64,000 bases of DNA from Burkholderia gladioli (GTDB lineage Bacteria > Pseudomonadota > Gammaproteobacteria > Burkholderiales > Burkholderiaceae), in contig NZ_CP009322.1 of NCBI RefSeq assembly GCF_000959725.1, forward strand, positions 3,348,001 through 3,412,000, given 5' to 3'. Position 1 is the first letter of the stretch; each line of letters begins with the position of its first letter. This document shows, in pieces, positions 35,895-43,989 of the stretch. The translations under genes were made by a program, and so were the position numbers. A model generated the notes under the pieces. It was not told the origin of the DNA. It was given only the letters and a program-made list of their open reading frames with translations, and searched no databases.

Positions 35895-37145
35895 TCAGCG
35901 GGCCACCGCGATGGCGGCGTTGACGGGCACCACGCCCGAGTCGCGATCCGGGGCGGCCTCCACCAGGAAATGCCCGATCACGTCGGGCTCGAACAGCAGG
36001 CAGAAGGTCGAGCCGCCGTATTGGAAATAACCGAGCTCGTCGCCCTTCGCCAGGCGCTGCCCGGGATGCACGTCGATCACGCACGAGGACACGTCGCCCA
36101 TCCCCACGAACACGCAGGCCACCGAGCCCATGCCGGGGTCCTCGCATTCGATCACCACCACCGCGCGGGTGGCTACCGCCGTCATGTAGCCCTGCGAATC
36201 GTTGAGGCCGGCCGGATCGCGGCCCTCCACGTCCGCCGCCGAGAAATAGCTGCCCGCCACGCGATAGGCATGCGTGACGGTGCCGCCCACCGGCGCGTGC
36301 CAGCGATGGTAGTTCCAGGCGCTCAGGTAGGCCTGGTAGACGTCGCCGCCCACGAAGCGCTCGGCCAGCAGCGCATGGTTCGGCGTGAGCATGTCGCGAA
36401 TCGAATAGGGCTGCGCCTTGATCCAGAAGTCGTCGACGCGCTGCACGCGGCCGGCGATCTGGTAGGGCGCCGCCTCGCAGGCGCTGATCACCACGCGCGG
36501 ATCGCCCGGCTCGGCGACCGGACGCGCGTCCTCGCGCAGCCGCCGCGTGAAGAAGTGGTTCCATGAGTCGAAGCCCCAATGCGGCTCGTCCGGGCGGCAG
36601 CGAAAGGCATCGAGCTCCATTCGCTGGCGTGCTTCCGGACAGAACCAGCCGTTCGGGCCGTTTTCGTGGAGATGCTCGCGCGAATGCGGGCCCGAGAGGA
36701 AATCGCACCAGGTCGACAGCACGCGGCCCAGTTGCGTGTTGACGGCCTCGTCGCGGAACAGCGGATAACCCGACGGCATGCACATCGGCCAGTCGAGCAG
36801 GGCATTGATCGGGCAGACGATCAGGCTGGTCTCGCTGAACGGCGGCGCGTAGCGCATCACGTAGTCGAGGATCGTCATCAGGTCGTCGATGTTGTTGTAG
36901 CCCAGCGCGTAGCCGGCCGCTTCGGCTTCCCCGATCGCGCGCGTCAGGCTCATGCGCAGCACCGCGTCACGCTCGAACAGCGTGGCGAGGTCGGCCACCG
37001 CCGCCGCGCGCGGGCGGTTGCCCGCCTGCGCATAGGCGTCGCGCGCGAGCTGGCGGCGATAGGCCGTCATGTGCAGCTCCTCGCTCGCGAGCCAGTCGCC
37101 GAGGCGGCGGCGCGTGCTTCGGGCAGGGCCCTGGATCGATGGCAT
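35895..37145 (-). CDS. Phosphatidylserine decarboxylase-like protein with PSD-associated domain
   Basis: This 416-residue protein has the PSD-associated N-terminal domain (about 1-190) fused to a PSD-like catalytic domain (about 195-416). NYHRWHAPVGGTVTHAYRVAG is the conserved H-P-x-x-G region. The self-cleavage motif, LGST in classical enzymes, reads YGGSTFCLLF. The Ser would become the pyruvoyl group. Enzymes of this fused type are typical of fungi and some bacteria, sometimes in tryptophan or other amino-acid decarboxylation, so the substrate need not be phosphatidylserine. It is convergent with the NtrC-type regulator, whose stop lies 27 bases away. Confidence 0.85.
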   Translation of the reverse strand: MPSIQGPARSTRRRLGDWLASEELHMTAYRRQLARDAYAQAGNRPRAAAVADLATLFERDAVLRMSLTRAIGEAEAAGYALGYNNIDDLMTILDYVMRYAPPFSETSLIVCPINALLDWPMCMPSGYPLFRDEAVNTQLGRVLSTWCDFLSGPHSREHLHENGPNGWFCPEARQRMELDAFRCRPDEPHWGFDSWNHFFTRRLREDARPVAEPGDPRVVISACEAAPYQIAGRVQRVDDFWIKAQPYSIRDMLTPNHALLAERFVGGDVYQAYLSAWNYHRWHAPVGGTVTHAYRVAGSYFSAADVEGRDPAGLNDSQGYMTAVATRAVVVIECEDPGMGSVACVFVGMGDVSSCVIDVHPGQRLAKGDELGYFQYGGSTFCLLFEPDVIGHFLVEAAPDRDSGVVPVNAAIAVAR

Positions 37146-37240
37146 GCTCGTCTCCCTGTCGTTCCGTCGGTTGTTTTCGTCGTATGTTTCATCGGGCGAG
37201 CCGTCATTGCCGGTTCGCCGGGCGCGGTGTCGCCTGGCCG

Positions 37241-37744
37241 TCACGGCCGCGGCAAGGCGCCGATTTCGTTCGGATCGTGCGGGGCGTCGCGGCGCTCGCC
37301 GTCGCGGGGCAGCGGCGCGCCGGCCCGATGCGGCGTGACGCGGCCGTTGCTGACGGCATGCGGTTCGGTCGGCACCGGTTCGACCGTGTCGCCGAATCGC
37401 GCGCGAATGAAGGCCCGCAGCAGCGCGTGGCGCAGGTTCTCGCCCTCGCCGCGGGCGTCATGCGTGGCGGCGGTGCCGTCACCGGCGAAGCTTGCCGTCA
37501 CGCTGGCCCGAGCCTCGCCCACCCGCGTCGAGCGCAGCTCGACCACGCGCTCCAGCACCACGGCGGCGTCGGCCCACTCGGCGGCGGGGGAAAAGCGGCT
37601 GTCCATGCGCCTGAAGCCGCCGCTGGCGACGGTGACCACGATGTCCGGTTCGACGGCGACGAAGATCAGCGGCAGCTCGTCTCGCGCCAGGGCGCGGGCG
37701 GTCCAGTAGTCGAGTTCACGCGCGTCGAGTCGGTCGATCCGCAT
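37241..37744 (-). CDS. DUF2591 (NinX-like) family protein
   Basis: This 167-residue protein starts MRIDRLDARELDYWTARALA, the DxLxGxxLDYWVA pattern of the NinX/DUF2591 group. A predicted strand-rich middle follows (LIFVAVEPDIVVTVASGGF, then SPAAEWADAAVVLE) and a helix (LRHALLRAFIRARFGDTVEP). The tail is Arg/Pro-rich and probably disordered. NinX proteins occur in lambdoid phages, but there is no other phage gene here. The function is unknown. The start overlaps no neighbour and the upstream gene is divergent. Confidence 0.7.
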   Translation of the reverse strand: MRIDRLDARELDYWTARALARDELPLIFVAVEPDIVVTVASGGFRRMDSRFSPAAEWADAAVVLERVVELRSTRVGEARASVTASFAGDGTAATHDARGEGENLRHALLRAFIRARFGDTVEPVPTEPHAVSNGRVTPHRAGAPLPRDGERRDAPHDPNEIGALPRP

Positions 37745-37862
37745 GGCGGGCTCCGGAGTGGAAACCTTCCTGGCGCAGCATCGGCCATACCCGCCGGGGC
37801 GGCGGCGCGCGGGCATGCGCGCTGCGCCCCGCTCGAGACCAAGCTTCGAGCGGAGCCCCGCC

Positions 37863-38273
37863 ATGAACGATATCGACAGGACGGTGACGAGCGACACTTA
37901 CCGGAACCATGTGATCGCGGTGACGGTCGTGCGCGGCCCGCGCGGTGCGTGGCTGCCGCGCGTGAGCATCGCGCGCGACGAGGCCGGGCACGGCAGGGTC
38001 CTGCCTGGACAGCACGAACCCGAATGGCCGAGCGAGGCCGAGGCGGTGCGCGCCGGCCTCGCTCGCGGGCGCGAGGCCATCGACGCGGGCGAGGCGCCGC
38101 CGCCGGCTCGAGCGGCGGCCGCCTGGGGACGTGAGCGCCGCCAGGCGCCTCGCGCGGGCTCTCCTTCGCCTACTGCGGCGTCGAAGCCTCTGCCTGGCTG
38201 CGTGCCAGGTAGGCGTTCACGATCTCCGGCAGATGCTGCTCCATCCAGTTCGCCATCGCCACCTCCTCGCTGA
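37863..38273 (+). CDS. Small protein of the local family, frame runs past expected end
   Basis: The start MNDIDRTVTSDTYRNHVIAVTV fits the small Y-R-x-hydrophobic family seen at 15238, 17249 and 17492. The C-terminal helix (EAVRAGLARGREAIDAGEAP) would normally end the protein at about 90 residues. Instead the frame continues for ~45 low-complexity residues across the end of the convergent YciE gene. A frame change near 38110 or a genuine extension would both explain this. Function unknown. Confidence 0.55.
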   Translation: MNDIDRTVTSDTYRNHVIAVTVVRGPRGAWLPRVSIARDEAGHGRVLPGQHEPEWPSEAEAVRAGLARGREAIDAGEAPPPARAAAAWGRERRQAPRAGSPSPTAASKPLPGCVPGRRSRSPADAAPSSSPSPPPR

Positions 38274-38686
38274 GGATGCGTTCGCAGATCGCCAGCGTCT
38301 GCGCGTCGCCGGCGGCGCGCGGCCGTGATCAGCGTCCGGTAGGCGGCCACCTCGAAGTTCTCGAAGGCAAAACCGGAGATGGCGTTCTTGATCACCTCGT
38401 CGGTGGAGAACATGGCGGTAAAGGCCTGCAGCGCCGCCAGGCTGCGCGCGCCGAAATCCTTCAGGACCGACACGTCGCTGCCGCGCCGGCCGACGCACTC
38501 GCGAACCAGCCGCTGCTGCTCCCGCGTATCGCCGAGATGCTGCTCGATGCGGGCCTTCAGTTCCGGATAGTGTTCGAGCCGCCGCGCCATCGCGGTGAGC
38601 AGGGTGCCGGCCTGTTCCTCCATCGCGTGCGCGTCGCGCAGCCATTCGTCGAGATGCTCGTCGACCGAGCGTTTCGTGTGTGCCAT
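38170..38686 (-). pseudogene. YciE/YciF (DUF892) ferritin-like protein, frameshifted
   Basis: From ATG 38686 the frame reads AHTKRSVDEHLDEWLRDAHA, ELKARIEQHLGDTREQQRLV and FENFEVAAYRTLITAA, a typical DUF892 four-helix protein. Near 38308-38324 the frame is lost in a GC-only run. One base out of phase, the conserved end continues (GDAQTLAICERILSEEVAMA, then NWMEQHLPEIVNAYL) to a TAG at 38170-38172. The total span is one base more than a multiple of three. The lost part carries the last metal-ligand-type Glu pair. It could be a real mutation or a base-calling error in a GC-rich run. Confidence 0.85.
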
Positions 38687-38982
38687 TTCATGCTCCCGTC
38701 GGGCGGCGGTCTGGCCGTCCCGGTTGAGGTCGATAAGGGGCTGCGATGCTGCATTGCAGCTACGACGCGAGCGCGTCGCGCCCCGTCGCATGCAAGCGCC
38801 GCGCCCGCGCGGCGATACGGCCGGGGCGGGCGGCGCGCATCGGGCCCTGCGCTTTTTGCAATCGATTGTCAAAGTCACACAGCCGCGGCGGCGCCGGCGC
38901 GCGGGCCCGCATGGGCTGGTCCGGCGTGGATCGGAACGGAGCTTGCTTGAAGAAAGGCACGACGATTCGAGAGGCGTGCCGC

Positions 38983-39111
38983 ATGCAGGCGAAGTTTCGG
39001 AAGCTGCTGCGATTCACGGCGATGGCCGCCGGCACGGTGCTGGTCGGTGGCTGGTCGATGGCAGTGCCCGTGGAAAGCGGCGAACCGGCGGGGCCGGATC
39101 GCAGGCGTTAG
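38983..39111 (+). CDS. Possible tiny exported protein
   Basis: This 42-residue frame reads MQAKFRKLLRFTAMAAGTVL at its start, then VGGWSMAVP and a polar tail. A basic N-terminus followed by a hydrophobic stretch looks like a signal peptide, but little mature protein would remain. The ribosome site is weak. It lies between the YciE gene and the gene at 39264, where a promoter is needed. Confidence 0.3.
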   Translation: MQAKFRKLLRFTAMAAGTVLVGGWSMAVPVESGEPAGPDRRR

Positions 39112-39263
39112 CGCCCCGGGGCCGGAAGCGGCGGCGAGTCTGGTTTCTGGTTTCGCGCGCCCGCCCGCCTCCGGATCGAATCGATGCGGGTGCAACCATC
39201 GCGTCGCGCCCGCTTATCGCGAATGGCGGCATCGGCGGCGGCGCCCTTGGCAAGGAGAGGAAC

Positions 39264-39566
39264 ATGAGCGAGAAACCCAACCCCGACGTGCACTATGAGG
39301 TGAACGTATGCGGCGGGACCTTCGACTCGGTGCGCGACCGGTTTCGCGCCTGGCAGCGCGAGCCCTTGATGGCGCGCCCGCAACGATCGATGTTCGCGGA
39401 CAAGGCCGGCGTCGAACGGCTCGACGACACCGTGTTCGAGGCGCCCGAGGACGCGCAGCGCGCCCTGCGCCGTGCCTGCACGCCGCAAGACCGCAATGCG
39501 CTGGCGGCGCCGATCGACGACGGCGGGCGCGCGTTGTGGCTGGTGATGGCGGCCTATGTCGATTGA
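39264..39566 (+). CDS. Hypothetical protein
   Basis: This 100-residue soluble, acidic/basic mixed protein begins MSEKPNPDVHYEVNVCGGTF and ends GGRALWLVMAAYVD. AAGGAGAGG lies just before the ATG. No family was recognised. It is the first of a run of closely spaced small genes (39264-40781) on one strand, most with strong ribosome sites. Confidence 0.65.
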   Translation: MSEKPNPDVHYEVNVCGGTFDSVRDRFRAWQREPLMARPQRSMFADKAGVERLDDTVFEAPEDAQRALRRACTPQDRNALAAPIDDGGRALWLVMAAYVD

Positions 39567-39596
39567 GCGCGGCCTGTCCCGAACCCGGAGCGAATC

Positions 39597-39782
39597 ATGA
39601 CCAACCCAGCCTTGCGCATGCACCGGCCCGAGCCCGGCACGCCGGACATCCCAGCGCCGGATCCGGCCGAGCCCCCCGGCCCGGGCCCGCGGCCCGACGA
39701 GGTGCCCGAGCCGTTCCAGGAACCCGTCGACGAGCCCGTGCCGCCGGTGCGCGGCTGGGCCGCGCCGGCCTGCTTTGCCTAA
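39597..39782 (+). CDS. Small proline-rich protein
   Basis: This 61-residue protein is about one third proline, with PDPAEPPGPGPRPDEVPEPF followed by VDEPVPPVRGW. It is preceded by CCGGAG and followed after 14 bases by the next gene. It is probably disordered and its function is unknown. Similar Pro/Glu-rich small proteins are easy to over-call in GC-rich DNA, so confidence rests on spacing and ribosome site. Confidence 0.5.
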   Translation: MTNPALRMHRPEPGTPDIPAPDPAEPPGPGPRPDEVPEPFQEPVDEPVPPVRGWAAPACFA

Positions 39783-39796
39783 CCAGGAGGTCCGCG

Positions 39797-40108
39797 ATGA
39801 GTATCCGTGTGGAACCCGGCCCGCGCCGGGACATCGCCGAAACGATCGGCCGCTATTTCGAGGCGCGCGAGATGCCGTTCGATATCGAACCGACCTCCTC
39901 GGGCGGCCTGCACGTGGGCTTCGATCTCGACGGCCAGCCGGCCAGCGTGACGATCAGCTTCGACGCGCACGCCTACGAGCAGTTTGAGCATTGGGACATC
40001 CAGCACCAGCGCGCCGCCCTCACGCGCATCGGCGAGGGTTTCGCGCAGGCTTTCGCGCGTCGCGGCCCGAACGCGATCGCCGCCGATTTCCATGTGAGCC
40101 GATTCTGA
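39797..40108 (+). CDS. Hypothetical protein
   Basis: This 103-residue alpha/beta protein starts MSIRVEPGPRRDIAETIGRY, has strands LHVGFDLDGQPASVTISFDA and a helix ALTRIGEGFAQAFARRG, and ends FHVSRF. CCAGGAGG sits 6 bases before the ATG. No family was recognised. It is part of the small-gene run. Confidence 0.65.
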   Translation: MSIRVEPGPRRDIAETIGRYFEAREMPFDIEPTSSGGLHVGFDLDGQPASVTISFDAHAYEQFEHWDIQHQRAALTRIGEGFAQAFARRGPNAIAADFHVSRF

Positions 40109-40176
40109 TCGACAGGCTTTTGCGCCGGGCACGGTGTTTGCATTGTCTCTCGGCACTGCCATCACGGAGGAGTGTC

Positions 40177-40365
40177 ATGCCAGCCAAGTCACAAGCGCAG
40201 CAGCGCGCAGCCGGCGCCGCGCTGGCCGCCAAGCGCGGCGAGACGAAGAAGAGTTCGTTGAAACCGGCATCGAAATCGATGTACGAATCGATGAACAAGA
40301 AGCAACTGGAGGATTTCGCCTCCACCAAGACACGCGGTAAACCGCATCACAAGCACGACGCCTGA
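40177..40365 (+). CDS. DUF3008 family small basic protein
   Basis: This 62-residue protein matches the DUF3008 pattern: [20 protein letters not shown], then [20 protein letters not shown] and a Lys/His-rich end with [13 protein letters not shown]. It is likely disordered and nucleic-acid associated; the family is found in stress regulons. A GGAGGAG site precedes the ATG. It lies in the small-gene run before the DUF1328 gene. Confidence 0.88.
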   Translation: MPAKSQAQQRAAGAALAAKRGETKKSSLKPASKSMYESMNKKQLEDFASTKTRGKPHHKHDA

Positions 40366-40411
40366 CCCGCAGCCTGTCCACGCCTTTAACAACCCGAATG
40401 GGGAGGTTCAT

Positions 40412-40573
40412 ATGCTCTACTACGCCGTGGTTTTTTTCGTGATCGCCATCATCGCGGCCTTCTTCGGTTTCGGCGGGATTGCCGCCGGTGCCGCATCGAT
40501 CGCGAAGATCCTGTTCGTCATCTTCCTGATCCTGTTCATCGTCTCGCTCGTGATGGGACGCATGCGCCGATGA
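40412..40573 (+). CDS. DUF1328 (YtjA-like) small membrane protein
   Basis: This 53-residue protein has two hydrophobic segments: [20 protein letters not shown], then [20 protein letters not shown] and [13 protein letters not shown]. This is the DUF1328 pattern, an inner-membrane stress-associated protein of unknown function. GGGGAGG precedes the ATG. Confidence 0.9.
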   Translation: MLYYAVVFFVIAIIAAFFGFGGIAAGAASIAKILFVIFLILFIVSLVMGRMRR

Positions 40574-40619
40574 GGCGAGCAGGCATCCCATTGTCGAACC
40601 GTCTACGAGGAGGTTTGCC

Positions 40620-40781
40620 ATGACATCGAGCCATCGCCAGCACACCGGGCACGAGTCGAGCCGCTCCCGCGCGCGCGACGCGCATGCCGCGGGCCCGCTG
40701 GTCGAGGGGCTGCTGCGGATCCCCGATCGCGAATGCGCGAACCCGGCATCGGTCGCGAAGGAACTCGCGAAACCGATGTGA
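40620..40781 (+). CDS. Small hypothetical protein
   Basis: This 53-residue protein starts MTSSHRQHTGHESSRSRARD and ends NPASVAKELAKPM. It is hydrophilic with a basic first half. GAGGAGG sits just before the ATG, and a stem-loop follows the stop after 5 bases, which supports it as the last gene of the run. Confidence 0.55.
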   Translation: MTSSHRQHTGHESSRSRARDAHAAGPLVEGLLRIPDRECANPASVAKELAKPM

Positions 40782-40786
40782 TCCCA

Positions 40787-40833
40787 CCCGGGGAGATGGG
40801 TGCGTCTTGCGCGCCCCTCTCCCCGGGGCATTT
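40787..40833 (+). terminator. Probable terminator at end of small-gene run
   Basis: A perfect 10-bp inverted repeat (CCCGGGGAGA at 40787-40796 and TCTCCCCGGG at 40818-40827) with a 21-base loop lies right after the gene at 40620. It is followed by GCATTT, a short T-tract only, so termination may be weak. Confidence 0.55.
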
Positions 40834-41225
40834 CCCGCCGCCGTCTTTCATCCCGCCCACGAGCTTTCGCTCGACGCTTCCCCGCGTTCGCATTCGGTAA
40901 CCTTGCTTCGCACGATGTAAGGATTGCTTGGTATCGCGAGCACGGAATCATTCCTCGAATCACCCGCGCGCGATGCTGCGGATCGTGCAACGAAGTGTGC
41001 CCGGCCGGTCGGAATTGCCGCCCGCGGCGCCCCGGCGGGCCTCGCCGCCGGTCACTTCGACCACCCTTTACCGATCCCCGAAAACGCTTGCCCGGCCCGG
41101 CATCCGGGGCTTCCCTTACGCGCGATTATTTTCCATTTCTTTATATTTTTTTCTCCCGATCATGACGACCGACAGAAAGCTTGTTTGCAGATGCCCATCG
41201 ATCACCTTTCGTGCGGAAGCGCCAG
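40834..41225. other. Intergenic region before the glycosyltransferase
   Basis: These ~390 bases precede the glycosyltransferase gene. An AT-rich patch near 41126-41155 (ATTATTTTCC, TATTTTTTTC) is the likely promoter area. No small gene or palindrome was supported. Confidence 0.45.
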
Positions 41226-42185
41226 ATGACCGCCCCCTCCATCAAAGTTTCGATCTGCGTACCGACTTATCGCCGAGCCCACCTGATCGGCCAGTGCATT
41301 GATTCGTGTCTCGCGCAGACTTACCGCAACCTCGAGGTCGTGATCGGCGACGATTCGCCCGACGACGCCACCGAGCGCCTGATCCGCCGTCGCTACGGCG
41401 ACGACCCGCGCGTGCGCTACCGCCGCAACCGGCCGGGGCTCGGCCAGGCGCGCAACGTGACGAGCCTGTTCGCGCATGCCAGCGGCGACAAGATCCTGCT
41501 GCTGCACGACGACGATTTCCTGCTCGAGCATGGCGTGGAGCAATTGCTGGCGCTATGGCAGCGCCATCCCGGCCTCGATGCCGCCTTCGGCAAGCAGTAC
41601 GTGGTGGACCACGACGGCCGCATCAGCCGCGCGGCCACGCGGCGCATGAACCAGATGTTCCATCGCAATGCCGCGGCGGCTGGCCTGCAGGCGCAGCCGG
41701 GCCGGGCCGGTCTGGTGCAGATGTTTCCGAACAACGGCTGGCTTGCCAATGCCGAGCTGGTCAGACGAATCGGTTATGAGGAGACCTACGGCTCCTGTTG
41801 CGACTATGTATTCAATACGCGTCTTTGTCTTGCCGCGGAGCGGATCTGCTATCTCGACGAATTCGTCTCCTGCTACCGCGAAACCGATGCCTCGATCTCG
41901 CAGGCCACGCGCCACACGATGCGCTCGGCTTCGCTGATGGCCTGGCGCTTCGTCAACGAGCTGGCGCTGCCGCCCGACCTGGAGCCGGCCCGGCGGCTCG
42001 CGCTGCGCCGGCTGGTGCCGATCGTGGTGTCGCTCTACGCGCGCAACCACGAGCCGCGCACCAGCCTGGCGATCGCGCTGCGCAATCTCTACGCTTACCG
42101 TTTCGGGCTGAGCCCGCGGCTCTACTACCACCTGCTGATGATCTGGAAGGGGCGGCACGCCCTGCCGGCGGCGGGCATGGAATAA
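41226..42185 (+). CDS. Family 2 (GT-A) glycosyltransferase
   Basis: This 319-residue protein has a GT-A fold: VSICVPTYRRAHLIGQCIDS, LEVVIGDDSPDDATE, QARNVTSLFAHASGDKILLL and HDDDF, the metal-binding DxD-type site near residue 99. A C-terminal helical region lies at ~230-319. There is no membrane anchor. The acceptor is unknown, and no other polysaccharide genes are adjacent. ATG 41226 has GGAAG upstream. Confidence 0.9.
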   Translation: MTAPSIKVSICVPTYRRAHLIGQCIDSCLAQTYRNLEVVIGDDSPDDATERLIRRRYGDDPRVRYRRNRPGLGQARNVTSLFAHASGDKILLLHDDDFLLEHGVEQLLALWQRHPGLDAAFGKQYVVDHDGRISRAATRRMNQMFHRNAAAAGLQAQPGRAGLVQMFPNNGWLANAELVRRIGYEETYGSCCDYVFNTRLCLAAERICYLDEFVSCYRETDASISQATRHTMRSASLMAWRFVNELALPPDLEPARRLALRRLVPIVVSLYARNHEPRTSLAIALRNLYAYRFGLSPRLYYHLLMIWKGRHALPAAGME

Positions 42186-42254
42186 ACGGACGGGGCGATC
42201 CGTTCTGGTCGGCAGGCGCCTTGCGCGCCGATGCCCGACCACGACCGACAGCCC

Positions 42255-42953
42255 ATGAAAACCGAATCCCGCGACTCCGACCTCCGTGTTCTCGACAACG
42301 CGATCTGGCAAGCCCTGACCACCCACCAGGCCCACTGGTCGATCGGCGGCGATCTCGCGCGCCGCTTCCATCCCGAGGTTTCGCCGCTGGCCGCGATCAC
42401 GGCCGACGCGCCGGAGAACTGGCGCGCCCTGGCCGCGCTCACGCAACCGGGCGAACTGGTGATGGTGGCCGGCGAGCAGACCCTGCATCCCTCCGACGAA
42501 TTCGAGGTGAAGGGCGAGGGCGTGCTCGACCAGATGATTTTGCTGGTGCTGCGCGACGAGGCCGACGACGGTTTCGTCCTGCTCGAGGAACGCGACGCGG
42601 GTGCGATGGCGGGATTGGTTGCATTGACCCGGCCCGGCCCCTACGAGGCTCGCACGCACGAGATGGGCCGCTACTACGGCGTGTGGCGCGACGGCGTGCT
42701 GGTCGCGATGGCGGGCGAGCGCCTGCATGTGCCGGGCCATACCGAGATCAGCGCCGTCTGCGTGCATCCCGAGCATCGCGGGCAACGTTACGCCGAGCGC
42801 CTGGTGAAGTTCGCCGCGCGCCAGATCGTGGCGCGCGGCGAGCTGCCGTTCCTGCACGTGTTCCAGGCGAATACCGGGGCGATCGCCTTGTACGGGAAGC
42901 TCGGCTTCGAGCGGCGCAAGCAGTTCCATGGCTTGACGCTGGTGAGGCGCTGA
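42255..42953 (+). CDS. GNAT-family N-acetyltransferase
   Basis: This 232-residue protein has its acetyl-CoA-binding GNAT domain in the second half: REPS-type strand YYGVWRDGVLVAMAGERLHV, motif A ISAVCVHPEHRGQRYAERLV (R/Q-x-x-G-x-A variant RGQRYA), and PFLHVFQANTGAIALYGKLGF. It is of the FR47-like type with an N-terminal GNAT-like half. The substrate is unknown. It lies 69 bases after the glycosyltransferase on the same strand and may be co-transcribed. Confidence 0.88.
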   Translation: MKTESRDSDLRVLDNAIWQALTTHQAHWSIGGDLARRFHPEVSPLAAITADAPENWRALAALTQPGELVMVAGEQTLHPSDEFEVKGEGVLDQMILLVLRDEADDGFVLLEERDAGAMAGLVALTRPGPYEARTHEMGRYYGVWRDGVLVAMAGERLHVPGHTEISAVCVHPEHRGQRYAERLVKFAARQIVARGELPFLHVFQANTGAIALYGKLGFERRKQFHGLTLVRR

Positions 42954-42993
42954 GGCGCGGTGAAGGGACGGCGCGCTACGTCGAGCAAATCGC

Positions 42994-43884
42994 TCAGGAC
43001 TGCTTGGCCATCTCGCCGAGCGTCCTGACCAAGGCCGCGGCGCCCTGCTGCAACGGCCGCTCGCGCAGCCACACTGCATGCACCGGCATCGACAGCCCGT
43101 TCTCGATGTTCTTGAACTGCAGCCGCTGAAGGCGGCCATCGCGCAGCAGCGGCGCGATGGCCGACAGCGGGAAGTTGCCCCAGCCCAGGCCCGATTCCAC
43201 CATCTCGATCGCCATCGCCAGGCTGTCGGTGCGCCAGCACGATTGCCCGACCAGCGGCCGGCTGTCGGCCAGCGGCAGGTCGCGGCTGGCCACCAGGATC
43301 TGCCGGACCTGCACCAGGTCCTCCAGGAAGGTATCGCCGCCCGCTTTCAACTGCGGATGCCGCGGGCCGATGCAGGCGGTCAGCCGCTCGCTGCCGACGT
43401 ATTGGAAGTGCTCCCTCACGTCGACGGCGAGGCCCGCGTAGGCGATGCACAGGTCCACGCGCCGGCCGTGAAGCAGTTGCAGCGTGTCGTCCTGGGGCGC
43501 CGTCAGGATTTCGATCTCGAGCAACGGGTGCCGGTCGCTCAGCTCGCCGACGGCGGCCAGCAGCGGCTGCTTGTCGATATCGGTGGCGACCGCGATCGAC
43601 AGCCTGCTTTCCAGCCCCTGCGACAGCTGCAGCGCATGCATGCGAAGCCGCCGGAATTGCTCGAGGGCCAGCCGCGCATGCGGCACCAGCGCGGCGCCCA
43701 TCGCGGTGGGCACCGGCTCGCGGCGGCCGCGGTCGAACAGGGCGTAACCGAGCTCGGCCTCCAGGTTGGCGATCGCCATGCTCACGGCCGAGGGCACCTT
43801 GCCGAGCGAACGCGCCGCCGCGGAAAACGAGCCGCTGTCGATCACGGCCAGGAACAGTTCGATGCTGTCGTTGGAGAAATTCAC
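42994..43884 (-). CDS. LysR-family regulator
   Basis: This 296-residue LysR regulator has its HTH at ~1-60 (SIELFLAVIDSGSFSAAARS, VPSAVSMAIANLEAELG) and its effector domain at ~85-290. GTG 43884, with AAAGG upstream, is preferred over a TTG five codons earlier. It is divergent from a PACE-family pump gene with an inverted repeat between them. This copies the AceR-AceI arrangement of Acinetobacter, so it probably controls the pump. Confidence 0.92.
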   Translation of the reverse strand: MNFSNDSIELFLAVIDSGSFSAAARSLGKVPSAVSMAIANLEAELGYALFDRGRREPVPTAMGAALVPHARLALEQFRRLRMHALQLSQGLESRLSIAVATDIDKQPLLAAVGELSDRHPLLEIEILTAPQDDTLQLLHGRRVDLCIAYAGLAVDVREHFQYVGSERLTACIGPRHPQLKAGGDTFLEDLVQVRQILVASRDLPLADSRPLVGQSCWRTDSLAMAIEMVESGLGWGNFPLSAIAPLLRDGRLQRLQFKNIENGLSMPVHAVWLRERPLQQGAAALVRTLGEMAKQS

Positions 43885-43913
43885 GGCCCGACCTTTCAAT
43901 TTATCTGATATCT

Positions 43914-43932
43914 ACTGACTTTTTCTGTCAGT
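43914..43932. promoter_or_regulatory. Inverted repeat between LysR and PACE genes
   Basis: ACTGAC (43914-43919) and GTCAGT (43927-43932) are perfect reverse complements with a 7-base T-rich spacer. A further CTGAC half-site follows at about 43937. The site lies between two divergent starts and suits a LysR-type operator; binding is inferred. Confidence 0.5.
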
Positions 43933-43989
43933 TGCGCTGACGTTATATTCGCGGCTTTCCACGTGCTTGTCACGAACGGAGGCGGGAAT

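Noticed and set aside
37241..37744. NinX-like gene as evidence for a prophage
   Set aside because: No integrase, structural, lysis or att-like sequence is near; single NinX-like genes occur outside phages.
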